Assembly (NCBI GenBank): GCA_947503285.1
Contig: CANNDD010000002.1
Location: 744,001-808,000, forward strand
From: an uncultured Croceitalea sp.
GTDB lineage: Bacteria; Bacteroidota; Bacteroidia; Flavobacteriales; Flavobacteriaceae
Length of the DNA: 64,000 nt
Direction of reading: 5' to 3'
This document shows, one piece after another, positions 28,949-37,080 of the stretch. The first letter of the stretch is position 1; every line of letters begins with the position of its first letter. The translations under genes and the position numbers were made by a program. Under the pieces are notes generated by a model that was not told where the DNA came from, did not search any database, and was given only the letters and a program-made list of their open reading frames with translations.

Positions 28949-30235
28949 TTATTCGTTCAGAAAGATTTTTCCACTATTGCTTAGCTTCAATTGCGAAATC
29001 GCCCCCGTGCCTTGAAAATGATACTTGACACCGTAAATTTTGTTGTCCTCCCCTTTGGTCGGAATTTCGTAAGCAAGATTGTCATTGACGTAAATTGAAA
29101 AATTATTGTTTTTAGAGACACACTTCACGGTGGCCCAGTTGTTAAAATCATCAACACCAAAATTTGAAAGGTCGTTTCGATTTCCAGTGATTGCCCTATC
29201 TAAATAGTACAATTCTAAGTCTGCAATACAACCTTTTATCGATAAGGGTATGATGACTACCTCTCCCTCACACAAAATAATGATATGGGTCTTTTGGCAA
29301 CTTATATTCGTATCAAACGAAACATTACGAAGGGTGGTTTCCATAACAAAATCGTTTAAGGCAAGCCCTTGAAAATCTTCGACCCAGAAATAATTCACGA
29401 AGGTTTCGGTAATCGGAATATCCGTATTTCGTTTCTTGATCAAATCAGGGGATATGGCAACCCCATCAACGGTTTTAAATTCCAAAGGGTCAAAGTAAAC
29501 GGGAGCGGCACCTGTTTCCAAGGTAGCCATCCAGCCATTTGAAGGTATCATCAATGGATGTTCTTTGACCACTTTATCATTCACCACTAATTTCGCATCA
29601 AAATAACCGGGTGTGTAGTATAGTGAAGCGACCAATGAGTCTTTTCTATTGATAAGCTGGCGCCTTCTTCGATCCCAATTCTGTTGTATCTCGATCTTGT
29701 CGTTCTCACCGGCATATGATGCGTCAATGCTGAAAAGCACCGAATTAGGCAGTCCGTTGGCAATTTTTTTAGGAATGAAGATGTAGTCGGGGGTACCGAT
29801 GGCTTTACCTGAAAAGGGAACGACGGCCAAAACTACAAGTACACATCCAATAAGGGTTGCAGCGATAATCATTTTTTTTTGAAGGTCCCTTTTTACTGCA
29901 GGTTTTTTGATAACCTCGTTTAATTGTTTTTGCTCGGCGCTTTTTAATCTACTACCGTAGGCAACAAAGGCACTCCAATTTTCGAAACCGATAAACTGTG
30001 ATAAGGTATCAAGCGTTGCAGTACTCGGGTTTGATTGGTACGGAATCCTTCCCCAAAGTCTTTTCAGGGTATTGTTGCTGATGTTCACTCCCGTTTGCTC
30101 ATGGATTTTATCACTCAGTCGGTCAAAGTCTCGAGAAGACCATTGCGAACTATCCCCCCACCCCAACTGTTCTTCTATACATTTCAAGCAGCGGCTTATA
30201 TGGGTTTGGGTACTATTTTTTGAAGAGGAATCCAT
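28949..30235 (-). CDS. Membrane-tethered HTH-like protein with periplasmic lectin-like domain
   Basis: A 428-residue protein. The first 100 residues carry a Bacteroidota-specific helical module (DRLSDKIHEQTGVNISNNTLKRLWGRIPY, then STATLDTLSQFIGFENWSAF) that resembles a DNA-binding helix-turn-helix. Basic residues (KRDLQKK) and a single transmembrane segment (about 121-143) follow. The remaining 280 residues should be periplasmic and beta-rich, ending in a concanavalin/LamG-like region (NNFSIYVNDNLAYEIPTKG and FQGTGAISQLKLSNSG). It may sense a sugar or cell-wall ligand outside and act on DNA inside. No function is proven. Its start lies only 110 bp from the divergent secreted-protein gene. Confidence 0.7.
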   Translation of the reverse strand: MDSSSKNSTQTHISRCLKCIEEQLGWGDSSQWSSRDFDRLSDKIHEQTGVNISNNTLKRLWGRIPYQSNPSTATLDTLSQFIGFENWSAFVAYGSRLKSAEQKQLNEVIKKPAVKRDLQKKMIIAATLIGCVLVVLAVVPFSGKAIGTPDYIFIPKKIANGLPNSVLFSIDASYAGENDKIEIQQNWDRRRRQLINRKDSLVASLYYTPGYFDAKLVVNDKVVKEHPLMIPSNGWMATLETGAAPVYFDPLEFKTVDGVAISPDLIKKRNTDIPITETFVNYFWVEDFQGLALNDFVMETTLRNVSFDTNISCQKTHIIILCEGEVVIIPLSIKGCIADLELYYLDRAITGNRNDLSNFGVDDFNNWATVKCVSKNNNFSIYVNDNLAYEIPTKGEDNKIYGVKYHFQGTGAISQLKLSNSGKIFLNE

Positions 30236-30345
30236 CTAAAAATCAGGCTTGTATGAATTTGTATGAAGTTGGTATCTATATGAATTGCAATAGGTTACCG
30301 TCATTAACTTTCTTTGCAATATTAAACAATCAAAAAATAATCGTC

Positions 30346-31416
30346 ATGAAGAAATTTAGTTTTATTGTTTTTGCAGTGATAGGGTCTCAGCTTTTCGCCC
30401 AAGAGGGTATGGTCGTTCCATTTGATTCAGACCGCTGGAGTTTTAAAGGGGATGCTTTCACGTTGCATAAAGAAGAAGGTAGCAGTATTATGGAATTTAC
30501 GGGTGGTGATGTCACCGCCTACTTAAAGGATGCTGACTTCACGGATGGAGTGATTACCTATGAGATTAAAATTAAGGAAGAGCGTACTTTTCTTGGATGT
30601 GCTTTTCGCATGCAGGACCTTGAAAATTACGAGAGTTTTTATGTGAGACCGCACCAATCAGGAAATCCTGATGCTACCCAATATACCCCTGTGTACAATG
30701 ATCTATCGGCTTGGCAATTGTATCATGGAGAAGGTTACGCCAGTGTAGTGAACTATCAATTCAATGAATGGATTCCGGTCAAGATAATAATCAGCGGTTC
30801 TAGGGCGGAAGTTTATTTCAATGACTCCCTAGAACCAGGTCTTCATATGCCCTATTTGCAGCGTAAAGTAACGTCTGGCATGATTGGTCTTTGGGGAGGA
30901 AGCGGTAAGCTGAAGAATTTTGCATACATCAAAAAACCCATTGTATCATTAAAATCAGAACCTAAACCAGTTGAAAATCCCCATTCGGCAGTTATAACCG
31001 ACTGGTTCGTTTATACTGACTTGTTTTCAGAGGAACAGACCGAAGACCTTCTCAACCGAGCTAATGGTAATAAATGGCAGGCGATGAAGAGCGATGCTTT
31101 TGGAAGGCTCAACCTTGCCAAAAAATTAAGACTGTCGGAAAATCAAAATACGGCCTTGGTCAAATACACCCTTGATTCTAAAAGCGATACCTTCAAAAAG
31201 CTATCCTTTGGTTTTAGCGATAGGGTCGTGATTTATGTCAATGGCAAACGGATTTATAGCGGAAACAACACGTTCAGGAGCAGGGATTATCGATTTTTGG
31301 GATCTATAGGCTATTTTGACTCGGTTTTTTTACCCTTAAAAAAAGGAGGGAACGAAATTATTTTTGCAGTATCGGAAAGCTTCGGAGGTTGGGGCCTCAT
31401 GGCAAAACTCGATTAG
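30346..31416 (+). CDS. Secreted LamG/DUF1080-like beta-sandwich protein
   Basis: A 356-residue exported protein. I chose the ATG at 30346 because it starts a clear signal peptide (KKFSFIVFAVIGSQLFAQ), whereas a longer frame from 30220 would bury it. The first domain (about 20-200) resembles a concanavalin-like lectin or DUF1080 fold: FTDGVITYEIKI, LGCAFRMQDLENYESFYVRPHQ and GMIGLWGGSGKLKNFAY. The second (about 215-356) looks like a jelly-roll binding domain (VVIYVNGKRIYSGNN, FLPLKKGGNEIIFAVSE). No catalytic residues were recognised. It is divergent from the membrane-tethered regulator and may be its target or partner. Confidence 0.75.
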   Translation: MKKFSFIVFAVIGSQLFAQEGMVVPFDSDRWSFKGDAFTLHKEEGSSIMEFTGGDVTAYLKDADFTDGVITYEIKIKEERTFLGCAFRMQDLENYESFYVRPHQSGNPDATQYTPVYNDLSAWQLYHGEGYASVVNYQFNEWIPVKIIISGSRAEVYFNDSLEPGLHMPYLQRKVTSGMIGLWGGSGKLKNFAYIKKPIVSLKSEPKPVENPHSAVITDWFVYTDLFSEEQTEDLLNRANGNKWQAMKSDAFGRLNLAKKLRLSENQNTALVKYTLDSKSDTFKKLSFGFSDRVVIYVNGKRIYSGNNTFRSRDYRFLGSIGYFDSVFLPLKKGGNEIIFAVSESFGGWGLMAKLD

Positions 31417-31540
31417 GGAAAATAAATCTTTGAAAGCAACGATAAAAGAAAATGTGATTGTCGAGTTTCTTTGTTGGTACAGCTGCCTACTTTTTTGAGT
31501 ATTACTTTAGCAGTAGTGCAAAATGTGCTATCATTGAGGT

Positions 31541-32722
31541 ATGCTAAAAGAACCCATTTCCATTACCGCTATCGGTACTGTTTCCCCCTTGGGGGATGCT
31601 TTAGATACCGTTTGGAAACACTATCGGTCAAACAATCATAACCTGATTTATACTGCTATCGGAGGGCAAAAAATTTGGGTCGGCCGCCTATTGCAACCAC
31701 TTCATGACGAAATCGAAAAACTTCGTGCGAGTGACAACAAGTACAGAGGTCTCGATGATTCCGTTCTTTACGCTTTGCATGCCTCAAGAAAGGCTATAGC
31801 AATGGCAGGTTGGGCAGGCTCTGATAATTTTGGTATTAATATAGGTTCTTCAAGGGGAGCAACAACCCTTTTTGAAAAACACCACACCACCTTTATCCAA
31901 GAGGGAAAAACGTCTACCTTAGCTTCCCCCACCACGACTTTAGGTAATATTTCATCTTGGGTCGCCCACGATTTGAAAACCAAGGGTCCCGATATTTCGC
32001 ATTCGATTACGTGTTCAACAGGTTTACATTCCTTATTAAATGGTATTGCCTGGTTAAATAGTGGCATGACCGATAAATTTTTAGTTGGTGGCAGTGAAGC
32101 TCCGTTGACACCTTTCACCATTGCCCAAATGCAGGCACTAAAGATTTATGCCAAGAATGATGAAAATGATACTGCCGCAGGTGAGGAAGTGTACCCTTGT
32201 TTGGCGCTTGACTTAGAGAAAACTAAAAATACCATGGTGTTGGGTGAAGGGGCCGTCATGGCCTGTTTAGAGAAAGATAATGCCAAAGAACCCTTGGCCA
32301 AGGTCATTGGTGTTGGCTTTGCAACGGAGCCTTTACTACACAATGTTTCCATATCGACAGATGCCCAATGTTTTCAAGATTCCATGATGATGGCACTGAA
32401 TGGGTTACCGCCTGAAAAAGTTGATGTTATCGTTACCCATGCCCCAGGCACGATTAAAGGGGATATCTCTGAGTATAAGGCAGTTGAAAAGGTTTTCTGT
32501 AACAAAATCCCATTTTTAACGACAAACAAATGGAAAGTGGGGCACACTTTTGCTACTTCAGGAATGTTAAGCATAGAAATGGCCATCTTAATGTTGCAAC
32601 ATCAAAAGGTAATCAACGTACCTTATTTGAATCAAAACGAGCTTCCTGAAAAAATCGAGACTATTATGGTCAACGCAGTTGGCTTTGGCGGAAACGCAGT
32701 TTCTATTTTACTTTCCAACTAA
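31541..32722 (+). CDS. FabF-like beta-ketoacyl synthase in the biotin locus
   Basis: A 393-residue thiolase-fold condensing enzyme. The Cys-His-His triad is intact: Cys158 in SITCSTGLHS, His300 in VTHAPGTIKGDISEYKAV and His335 in NKWKVGHTFATSG. Lys330 is also present at the expected spacing, and so is the VLGEGAVMACLE block. It is therefore probably active on acyl-ACP substrates. It follows bioA and the secreted-protein pair and lies on the bioB side of the locus. With no bioC or bioH in view, a role in building the pimeloyl chain is plausible, but a secondary lipid or pigment role cannot be excluded. Confidence 0.85.
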   Translation: MLKEPISITAIGTVSPLGDALDTVWKHYRSNNHNLIYTAIGGQKIWVGRLLQPLHDEIEKLRASDNKYRGLDDSVLYALHASRKAIAMAGWAGSDNFGINIGSSRGATTLFEKHHTTFIQEGKTSTLASPTTTLGNISSWVAHDLKTKGPDISHSITCSTGLHSLLNGIAWLNSGMTDKFLVGGSEAPLTPFTIAQMQALKIYAKNDENDTAAGEEVYPCLALDLEKTKNTMVLGEGAVMACLEKDNAKEPLAKVIGVGFATEPLLHNVSISTDAQCFQDSMMMALNGLPPEKVDVIVTHAPGTIKGDISEYKAVEKVFCNKIPFLTTNKWKVGHTFATSGMLSIEMAILMLQHQKVINVPYLNQNELPEKIETIMVNAVGFGGNAVSILLSN

Positions 32723-32888
32723 GCATATCGATTTTAACGGTAAAGTCTTATCTTAAATTTTTAAGAGATTAGCAGATAGTTTAATAATTTGAAGAGTGCT
32801 AATAAGATTGGGAAGGATTTAGTAAAAGTCAATATCCTTAAATATTTTGAAGTGTCCTAAGCACACTGCAACTAAGGCAGCATGGGCA

Positions 32889-35684
32889 TTAAGCTTTTAA
32901 AAAGGCAGTAATATGTCCTAAAACCGTATCCTGATCAAAGTACCAATCGGCAAATGATACTGGGAAGACCTTAATTTGGGCCCTGTTCAAAATTCGGATG
33001 CGTTCCACAGAAAGTGCATGCACAAAATCCCCTGGGTATCCTATAAGATCAATGGCATAATAGCCCGATTTTGTTTGCAGCAAAAGATCTAGCGTAATAT
33101 CCGCGATTTTGTACCCCTCCCATAACTTTTCGTATGCCCCCTTGGGCAGGCTTGCTTGCACTTTCTTCAGGAAGACATCGCGAGCGGGCACTTTTCCATT
33201 ATAGGACTTTGATGTGTTTCTTTTTCCGTACGCATAGTATTTCTGAAAAAGACTGTCTGGTCTGTGGTCATTAGGACTACCTGAATAATAAATGTATTGG
33301 CTGTGCCTTGCCCTTGTAATGGATACATTAAAAACATCCGCTTTGTTCAGGTGGTGTTGGGCGGCGGAGTGCGTTTTACCATCCACAACCATAGAAAGGT
33401 ACATGATATCCCGTTCTTCGCCTTGGAAAGCATAGGGCGTGCCTACTTTAAATTTGTGTCGGTCTAGGGTTTCTATGTCAAAATGATGCAACAAAGTCTG
33501 TGAAATGTGTTCTACCTGGTTTCTAAATGGGGAAAGGATTCCAATGGACGATACTAGTTCTGGCTCCAATGCTGATTCCGTATCTACTAGATGAACAACA
33601 TCATCCAAAACTTGTTTTGCCTCAATGGGATTCGCTCCATTGCCCTCCCGTTTTCCTTCGGTTGCAACAAAGAACAGGGATTGTTCCTCCAGGCCTGGCT
33701 TATGGGTCATGAGCCGCAGTTCGTTGTTATAGAATTCTTGATTGCTAAATCCAATGATTTGCGGAAGACTGCGATAGTGCTCGTCCAGCATTGCAACTTG
33801 GGATCGACTTTGTAGGCTATGAATGGCAAGATCCAGTATGCTATGGTCCCTATAATCTAAGAGGAAAGGATCTACGCTTTGTAAATCCAGCTGTTGTTGA
33901 ATCCGAAACTGAATGCCCTTTGAAAGGAACGAGATGTGCCTCAATTGACTGGGGTCACCGGCAAACACGACTCTTTTGGCACGCTGTATGGCCGGGATAC
34001 AGGAAGCGATATCGCATTGTGTGGCTTCATCAATGATTACCACATCAAAAAGTTCTTTTTGAAGCGGAACCTTGTCCTTGATTTCCGATAGATTGATCAA
34101 CCAAATAGGAAAGGCCTTTAAAATAACCCCAAAATTAATTTTATTAAAAATAGCGATACGCTCAGTATCATTAGAGGTGTTAAGGGCACGATAAAATTCA
34201 TTGAAATCACTCCAATAGCGTTGGATTACTCTGAGAAGATTAAAAATATAGTACCATTTCAAAAACTCCTTGGTTTTTTTTACAGATTGGGTGTCATTGC
34301 CCATGATTTTTGCTACGAGCTCGTGTAGGGGTTCTTGAAAAGCAAGTTTGCTCCCCAATTCCAACCAAAGGGTTTTCAAATTGTCCCAGAACTTGCGCTC
34401 TTTTTGACTCAGAAACCCACTTTTTTCCTTTTCTCCCACCAACATTTTATCGTATGCACCTTCTAATTTGGCGGTATTTGTTTTGAGCTTTTGAAGTTGA
34501 CGGACAAAGGAATCAATGGCATCTCTTAATTTGGAAGGGTCGTCAAAACCATTGTGTTCATTGAATTCCTTGTGTAAAAATCGCATTGGGGAAGCGCTAT
34601 GCAACAAGGATTTTATAAAACGGCGCACCTTGGTAACATGTTTTCTTTTTCTACCCCCTCTAATGATGCAATGTTCAAAACCCAATTGGGTATTTATTTT
34701 TTCGGCGACTACATCTACGGCTTCATCTGTCCTTGAGGCTATCAAAACCGATTCCCCCCGGCTCATATGTTCTAAAGCGATTGCAGCGATGGTATAGGTT
34801 TTTCCGGTACCAGGCGGTCCAACGATCAGTGTAGTGGGATGATTGGCGGCAGAAACCAAAAGGCGCTGTTGTGCTTTACTGAGAATGGTGGGTACATAGC
34901 CCCGCAATTCTTTGTCCAGCTTGGACAATGATGTTTTCGAATTTTCGAACAAATAGGATAGTGGGGAGGAAAAATTGGTTAAACCTCCAAGCTGTTTTAG
35001 TTCGTTAAGCACCCCACGGGTCTGAACGGATTTGTCCACAATGCCCATGGCACTAAATGGGACTATTTGATATGCATCCGTAGTTTCCTTAAGTTTTCGC
35101 AATCGATACTTGAGTTGACTTAAACTAAGGTTTTTAGGATAACCCAAGAGTTCCGTAGTTTCAATTTGGGGATAGTGTTTTTGGAAAAAGCTTGCCAATT
35201 GCCCAATGTGTTGAAATTCAAAAGGGCCATTTGGTAATTCCTTTAAAAGAAGTTCGTTAAAACCATCATGGTCCTCATTATTTGCTAATAGTTGCAGCAA
35301 CGGGTAGTTCAATCGTCGGGATTTTAAATCGATCCGAGCGAAGAAAAAACCATCCTTTTCCTCTATGGAAACGTTGTGGTACAACAAGGGTGCACACAGC
35401 GATTGCAGTTTTCCTTTAAAATCAATATACGTACCGCATACGAAAAGTGATCCGTGGACAAGCTCTTTTTCTTTTTCAAAAAGTGTGGCGTTTTTTAGTA
35501 GCTGAGCTGCCTGCTCTTGGGGTATGGGAACAATGGGGTATTTGCCATTGATCAATTCCTCTTGCTCAAAAAAGATTTTGTGTGCCACCTTTGGCTTTAG
35601 GAAATTCATGATACTTATAGACCGGTTATCGGCAAGGTAGCAGTCGTGAAAATAGGTGATGATATTAGGAAGCTTACCGGTCAT
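32889..35684 (-). CDS. SF1 helicase (COG1112/UPF1-like) with nuclease-like C-terminus
   Basis: A 931-residue protein. After an N-terminal region of about 270 residues, SF1 helicase motifs appear in order: Walker A GPPGTGKT (about 289-296), ASRTDEAVD, Walker B DEATQCD (about 552), GDPSQLRHIS, DEHYRSLPQI, TPYAFQGEERD and VSITRARHSQY (about 788). The region from about 838 to 931 reads like a Vsr/DUF559-type PD-(D/E)XK fold (ITLDLLLQTKSGYYAIDLIGY and VFPVSFADW), but the metal-ligand set is incomplete. Relatives of this helicase class occur in anti-phage systems such as Mokosh. It lies 18 bp downstream of the XRE regulator, probably cotranscribed. Confidence 0.85.
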   Translation of the reverse strand: MTGKLPNIITYFHDCYLADNRSISIMNFLKPKVAHKIFFEQEELINGKYPIVPIPQEQAAQLLKNATLFEKEKELVHGSLFVCGTYIDFKGKLQSLCAPLLYHNVSIEEKDGFFFARIDLKSRRLNYPLLQLLANNEDHDGFNELLLKELPNGPFEFQHIGQLASFFQKHYPQIETTELLGYPKNLSLSQLKYRLRKLKETTDAYQIVPFSAMGIVDKSVQTRGVLNELKQLGGLTNFSSPLSYLFENSKTSLSKLDKELRGYVPTILSKAQQRLLVSAANHPTTLIVGPPGTGKTYTIAAIALEHMSRGESVLIASRTDEAVDVVAEKINTQLGFEHCIIRGGRKRKHVTKVRRFIKSLLHSASPMRFLHKEFNEHNGFDDPSKLRDAIDSFVRQLQKLKTNTAKLEGAYDKMLVGEKEKSGFLSQKERKFWDNLKTLWLELGSKLAFQEPLHELVAKIMGNDTQSVKKTKEFLKWYYIFNLLRVIQRYWSDFNEFYRALNTSNDTERIAIFNKINFGVILKAFPIWLINLSEIKDKVPLQKELFDVVIIDEATQCDIASCIPAIQRAKRVVFAGDPSQLRHISFLSKGIQFRIQQQLDLQSVDPFLLDYRDHSILDLAIHSLQSRSQVAMLDEHYRSLPQIIGFSNQEFYNNELRLMTHKPGLEEQSLFFVATEGKREGNGANPIEAKQVLDDVVHLVDTESALEPELVSSIGILSPFRNQVEHISQTLLHHFDIETLDRHKFKVGTPYAFQGEERDIMYLSMVVDGKTHSAAQHHLNKADVFNVSITRARHSQYIYYSGSPNDHRPDSLFQKYYAYGKRNTSKSYNGKVPARDVFLKKVQASLPKGAYEKLWEGYKIADITLDLLLQTKSGYYAIDLIGYPGDFVHALSVERIRILNRAQIKVFPVSFADWYFDQDTVLGHITAFLKA

Positions 35685-35702
35685 TATTTTAGGTCAGTCT
35701 GC

Positions 35703-36461
35703 TTATCGCATCATTTCATGAAGTTTTTGGATCTCTTGGTGCATCAGTGTCAAGCGGCCTTCGATCATATCGGTAAAATCCGGGATTTGATTACAGAACA
35801 CATGCCGTATGTTCCAGAGCTCTTTAATGGAGGTGATGGGCATGCTAATGTCAGCTATATTTTTATGATCTGTTTTAAGCACAACTTGGTCCGAAGAAAA
35901 GAAAGTCCTTCTAAATATCAGGCTTTCGTCGGTTACCAGGACACAATAGCAACCCTTATCAAGATTCTTGTAATCTTTTCGGGCTATTTTTCGTCCAATA
36001 ATGATATCCTTTGGATAAAACCCGCGGTCTAAATGGGTCATTTCAAGATTGGGTACCTCAAAGGCCAAAGAGATCTCAGGTTGGGACACCGGTAATTGAA
36101 GCTTTGGCAAACTTCTCAGAAAAGCTTCATCTTGGAAGGAAGAAGGATATTCTGGGATAAGCGCCGCGGTAACACAACCGATAGTTGGAAAAACATTATT
36201 GGGCAGTTTTGCGGTATTCGTGGTGAAATCTGCTTTAAATTTCAATAGTTCGTTTACGGTGAGCTCATTGGTAAGGAGGTCATCTATAGAAATACTAAAA
36301 TAATTAGCAATTTTGATGATAGTCTCTATTTTTGGCTCACTTCGCTGCTCCTCATAAGCCCCTAAAGTTGCCCGTTTTAGGTCGAATATCTTCGAAAAAG
36401 CTTGTTGGCTAAGGTTTTGGACACTGCGGATTTTTTTGATGTTTTTACCGAAAAAAGACAT
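35703..36461 (-). CDS. XRE-family regulator with degenerate S24/LexA-like domain
   Basis: A 252-residue regulator. An N-terminal HTH_3 domain (about 6-62: IKKIRSVQNLSQQAFSKIF, LGAYEEQRSEPKIETIIKIA) is followed by a peptidase-S24-like fold (about 130-222). In S24 enzymes the serine lies in a G-D-S-M context; here the equivalent run is VPNLEM, with Glu140 in place of Ser. The downstream lysine region reads LIFRRTFF. Autocleavage is therefore unlikely, and the domain may bind a ligand or dimerise. It is upstream of the helicase and divergent from the PspA-flotillin operon, with candidate operators between. Confidence 0.88.
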   Translation of the reverse strand: MSFFGKNIKKIRSVQNLSQQAFSKIFDLKRATLGAYEEQRSEPKIETIIKIANYFSISIDDLLTNELTVNELLKFKADFTTNTAKLPNNVFPTIGCVTAALIPEYPSSFQDEAFLRSLPKLQLPVSQPEISLAFEVPNLEMTHLDRGFYPKDIIIGRKIARKDYKNLDKGCYCVLVTDESLIFRRTFFSSDQVVLKTDHKNIADISMPITSIKELWNIRHVFCNQIPDFTDMIEGRLTLMHQEIQKLHEMMR

Positions 36462-36477
36462 AAAATGCTAATAATAT

Positions 36478-36508
36478 TTGCAAATATAAAAAATAATTGC
36501 TATACTTG
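36478..36508 (+). promoter_or_regulatory. Candidate promoter of the YbjN-PspA-flotillin operon
   Basis: TTG (36478-36480), a 20-bp spacer and TATACTTG (36501-36508) approximate the Bacteroidota -33/-7 consensus with one mismatch. The -33 element lies within the first 15-mer. The predicted leader is about 165 nt. Confidence 0.4.
36481..36488 (-). promoter_or_regulatory. Candidate -7 box of the XRE regulator gene
   Basis: On the minus strand this reads TATATTTG, a perfect TAnnTTTG, 19 bp before the ATG at 36461. Initiation would fall within the first 15-mer, which fits autorepression. No -33 TTG was seen. Confidence 0.45.
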
Positions 36509-36610
36509 TCTAGTAAATATACGAAATTATATGATTTGGCACTTAAAAATTGCTGAAAATATTAGGATTTTAACCAAAATAGCTATTCTTATTAGCTATA
36601 GACTGTAGGT

Positions 36611-36662
36611 CTTTTCGCGAAAAGCATGTATTTTAAAGCTCGATTCGAGCGCTGTATTTTAA
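36611..36662. promoter_or_regulatory. Palindromes and direct repeat in the operon leader
   Basis: A perfect 14-bp palindrome CTTTTCGCGAAAAG (36611-36624) and a 13-bp one GCTCGATTCGAGC (36638-36650) lie in the leader. The direct repeat TGTATTTTAA occurs at 36627-36636 and 36653-36662, on both sides of the second palindrome. These could be protein sites or RNA hairpins. Confidence 0.4.
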
Positions 36663-36682
36663 CAAGTAACCAACGAAAAAGT

Positions 36683-37078
36683 ATGGAAAAGAATTATCAA
36701 AAAGTCAAAGCATATCTCCAAGAATTGGATTTTGATATCGCTACGGAAAATCAGGAGGAAGGCATACTTGTCATCAATAAGGAGCAAGAAGGAATTAAGA
36801 ACGTGATCCTAGGGGTGTTTACCCCAATACTGATCATAGAGCAGCACATATTTGATATTGGCCAGGGGGATACCAAAGTATATAAAGAACTTCTGAAAAA
36901 GAACCGGGATATTGTCCACGGCGCCTTCGTGCTTGACGAAACAGGGAAAAAAGTAATTTTTAGGGACACTTTGCGCCTTCAGCATTTGGATTTGGATGAA
37001 CTGGAGGGGTCTTTGAATTCTTTGAGCTTATTATTAAGTGAGTATGCAGATCAAATTATAAACTATTCAAAACAATAA
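36683..37078 (+). CDS. YbjN/YjfI-like small protein, first gene of the PspA-flotillin operon
   Basis: A 131-residue cytoplasmic protein. I chose the ATG at 36683 (MEKNYQKVKAYLQELDFD); a longer frame would extend into the palindromic leader. The alpha/beta pattern, with VINKEQEGIKNVILGVFTPILIIEQHIF, GAFVLDETGKKVIFRDTL and the closing helix LDELEGSLNSLSLLLSEYADQII, resembles the YbjN fold and the YjfI proteins that accompany PspA homologues. That match is from memory of the fold and is only moderately certain. It ends 2 bp before the pspA-like start, so it is tightly coupled. A chaperone or adaptor role is inferred. Confidence 0.6.
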   Translation: MEKNYQKVKAYLQELDFDIATENQEEGILVINKEQEGIKNVILGVFTPILIIEQHIFDIGQGDTKVYKELLKKNRDIVHGAFVLDETGKKVIFRDTLRLQHLDLDELEGSLNSLSLLLSEYADQIINYSKQ

Positions 37079-37080
37079 AC

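Larger units (their letters stand above)
36467..36596. promoter_or_regulatory. Three related 15-mers, candidate operators of the XRE regulator
   Basis: The 15-mers at 36467-36481, 36552-36566 and 36582-36596 all fit GCTN5TATTWGS: GCTAATAATATTTGC, GCTGAAAATATTAGG and GCTATTCTTATTAGC. The first is nearly palindromic and overlaps both divergent promoter candidates. Their centres are 85 and 30 bp apart, near whole helical turns. Confidence 0.5.

Noticed and set aside
30220-30345. Upstream extension of the secreted lectin-like protein
   Set aside because: It would bury the signal peptide; the ATG at 30346 gives a normal exported protein.
35685-35702. Separate promoter for the helicase gene
   Set aside because: The 18-bp gap to the regulator gene holds no promoter-like element; cotranscription is simpler.
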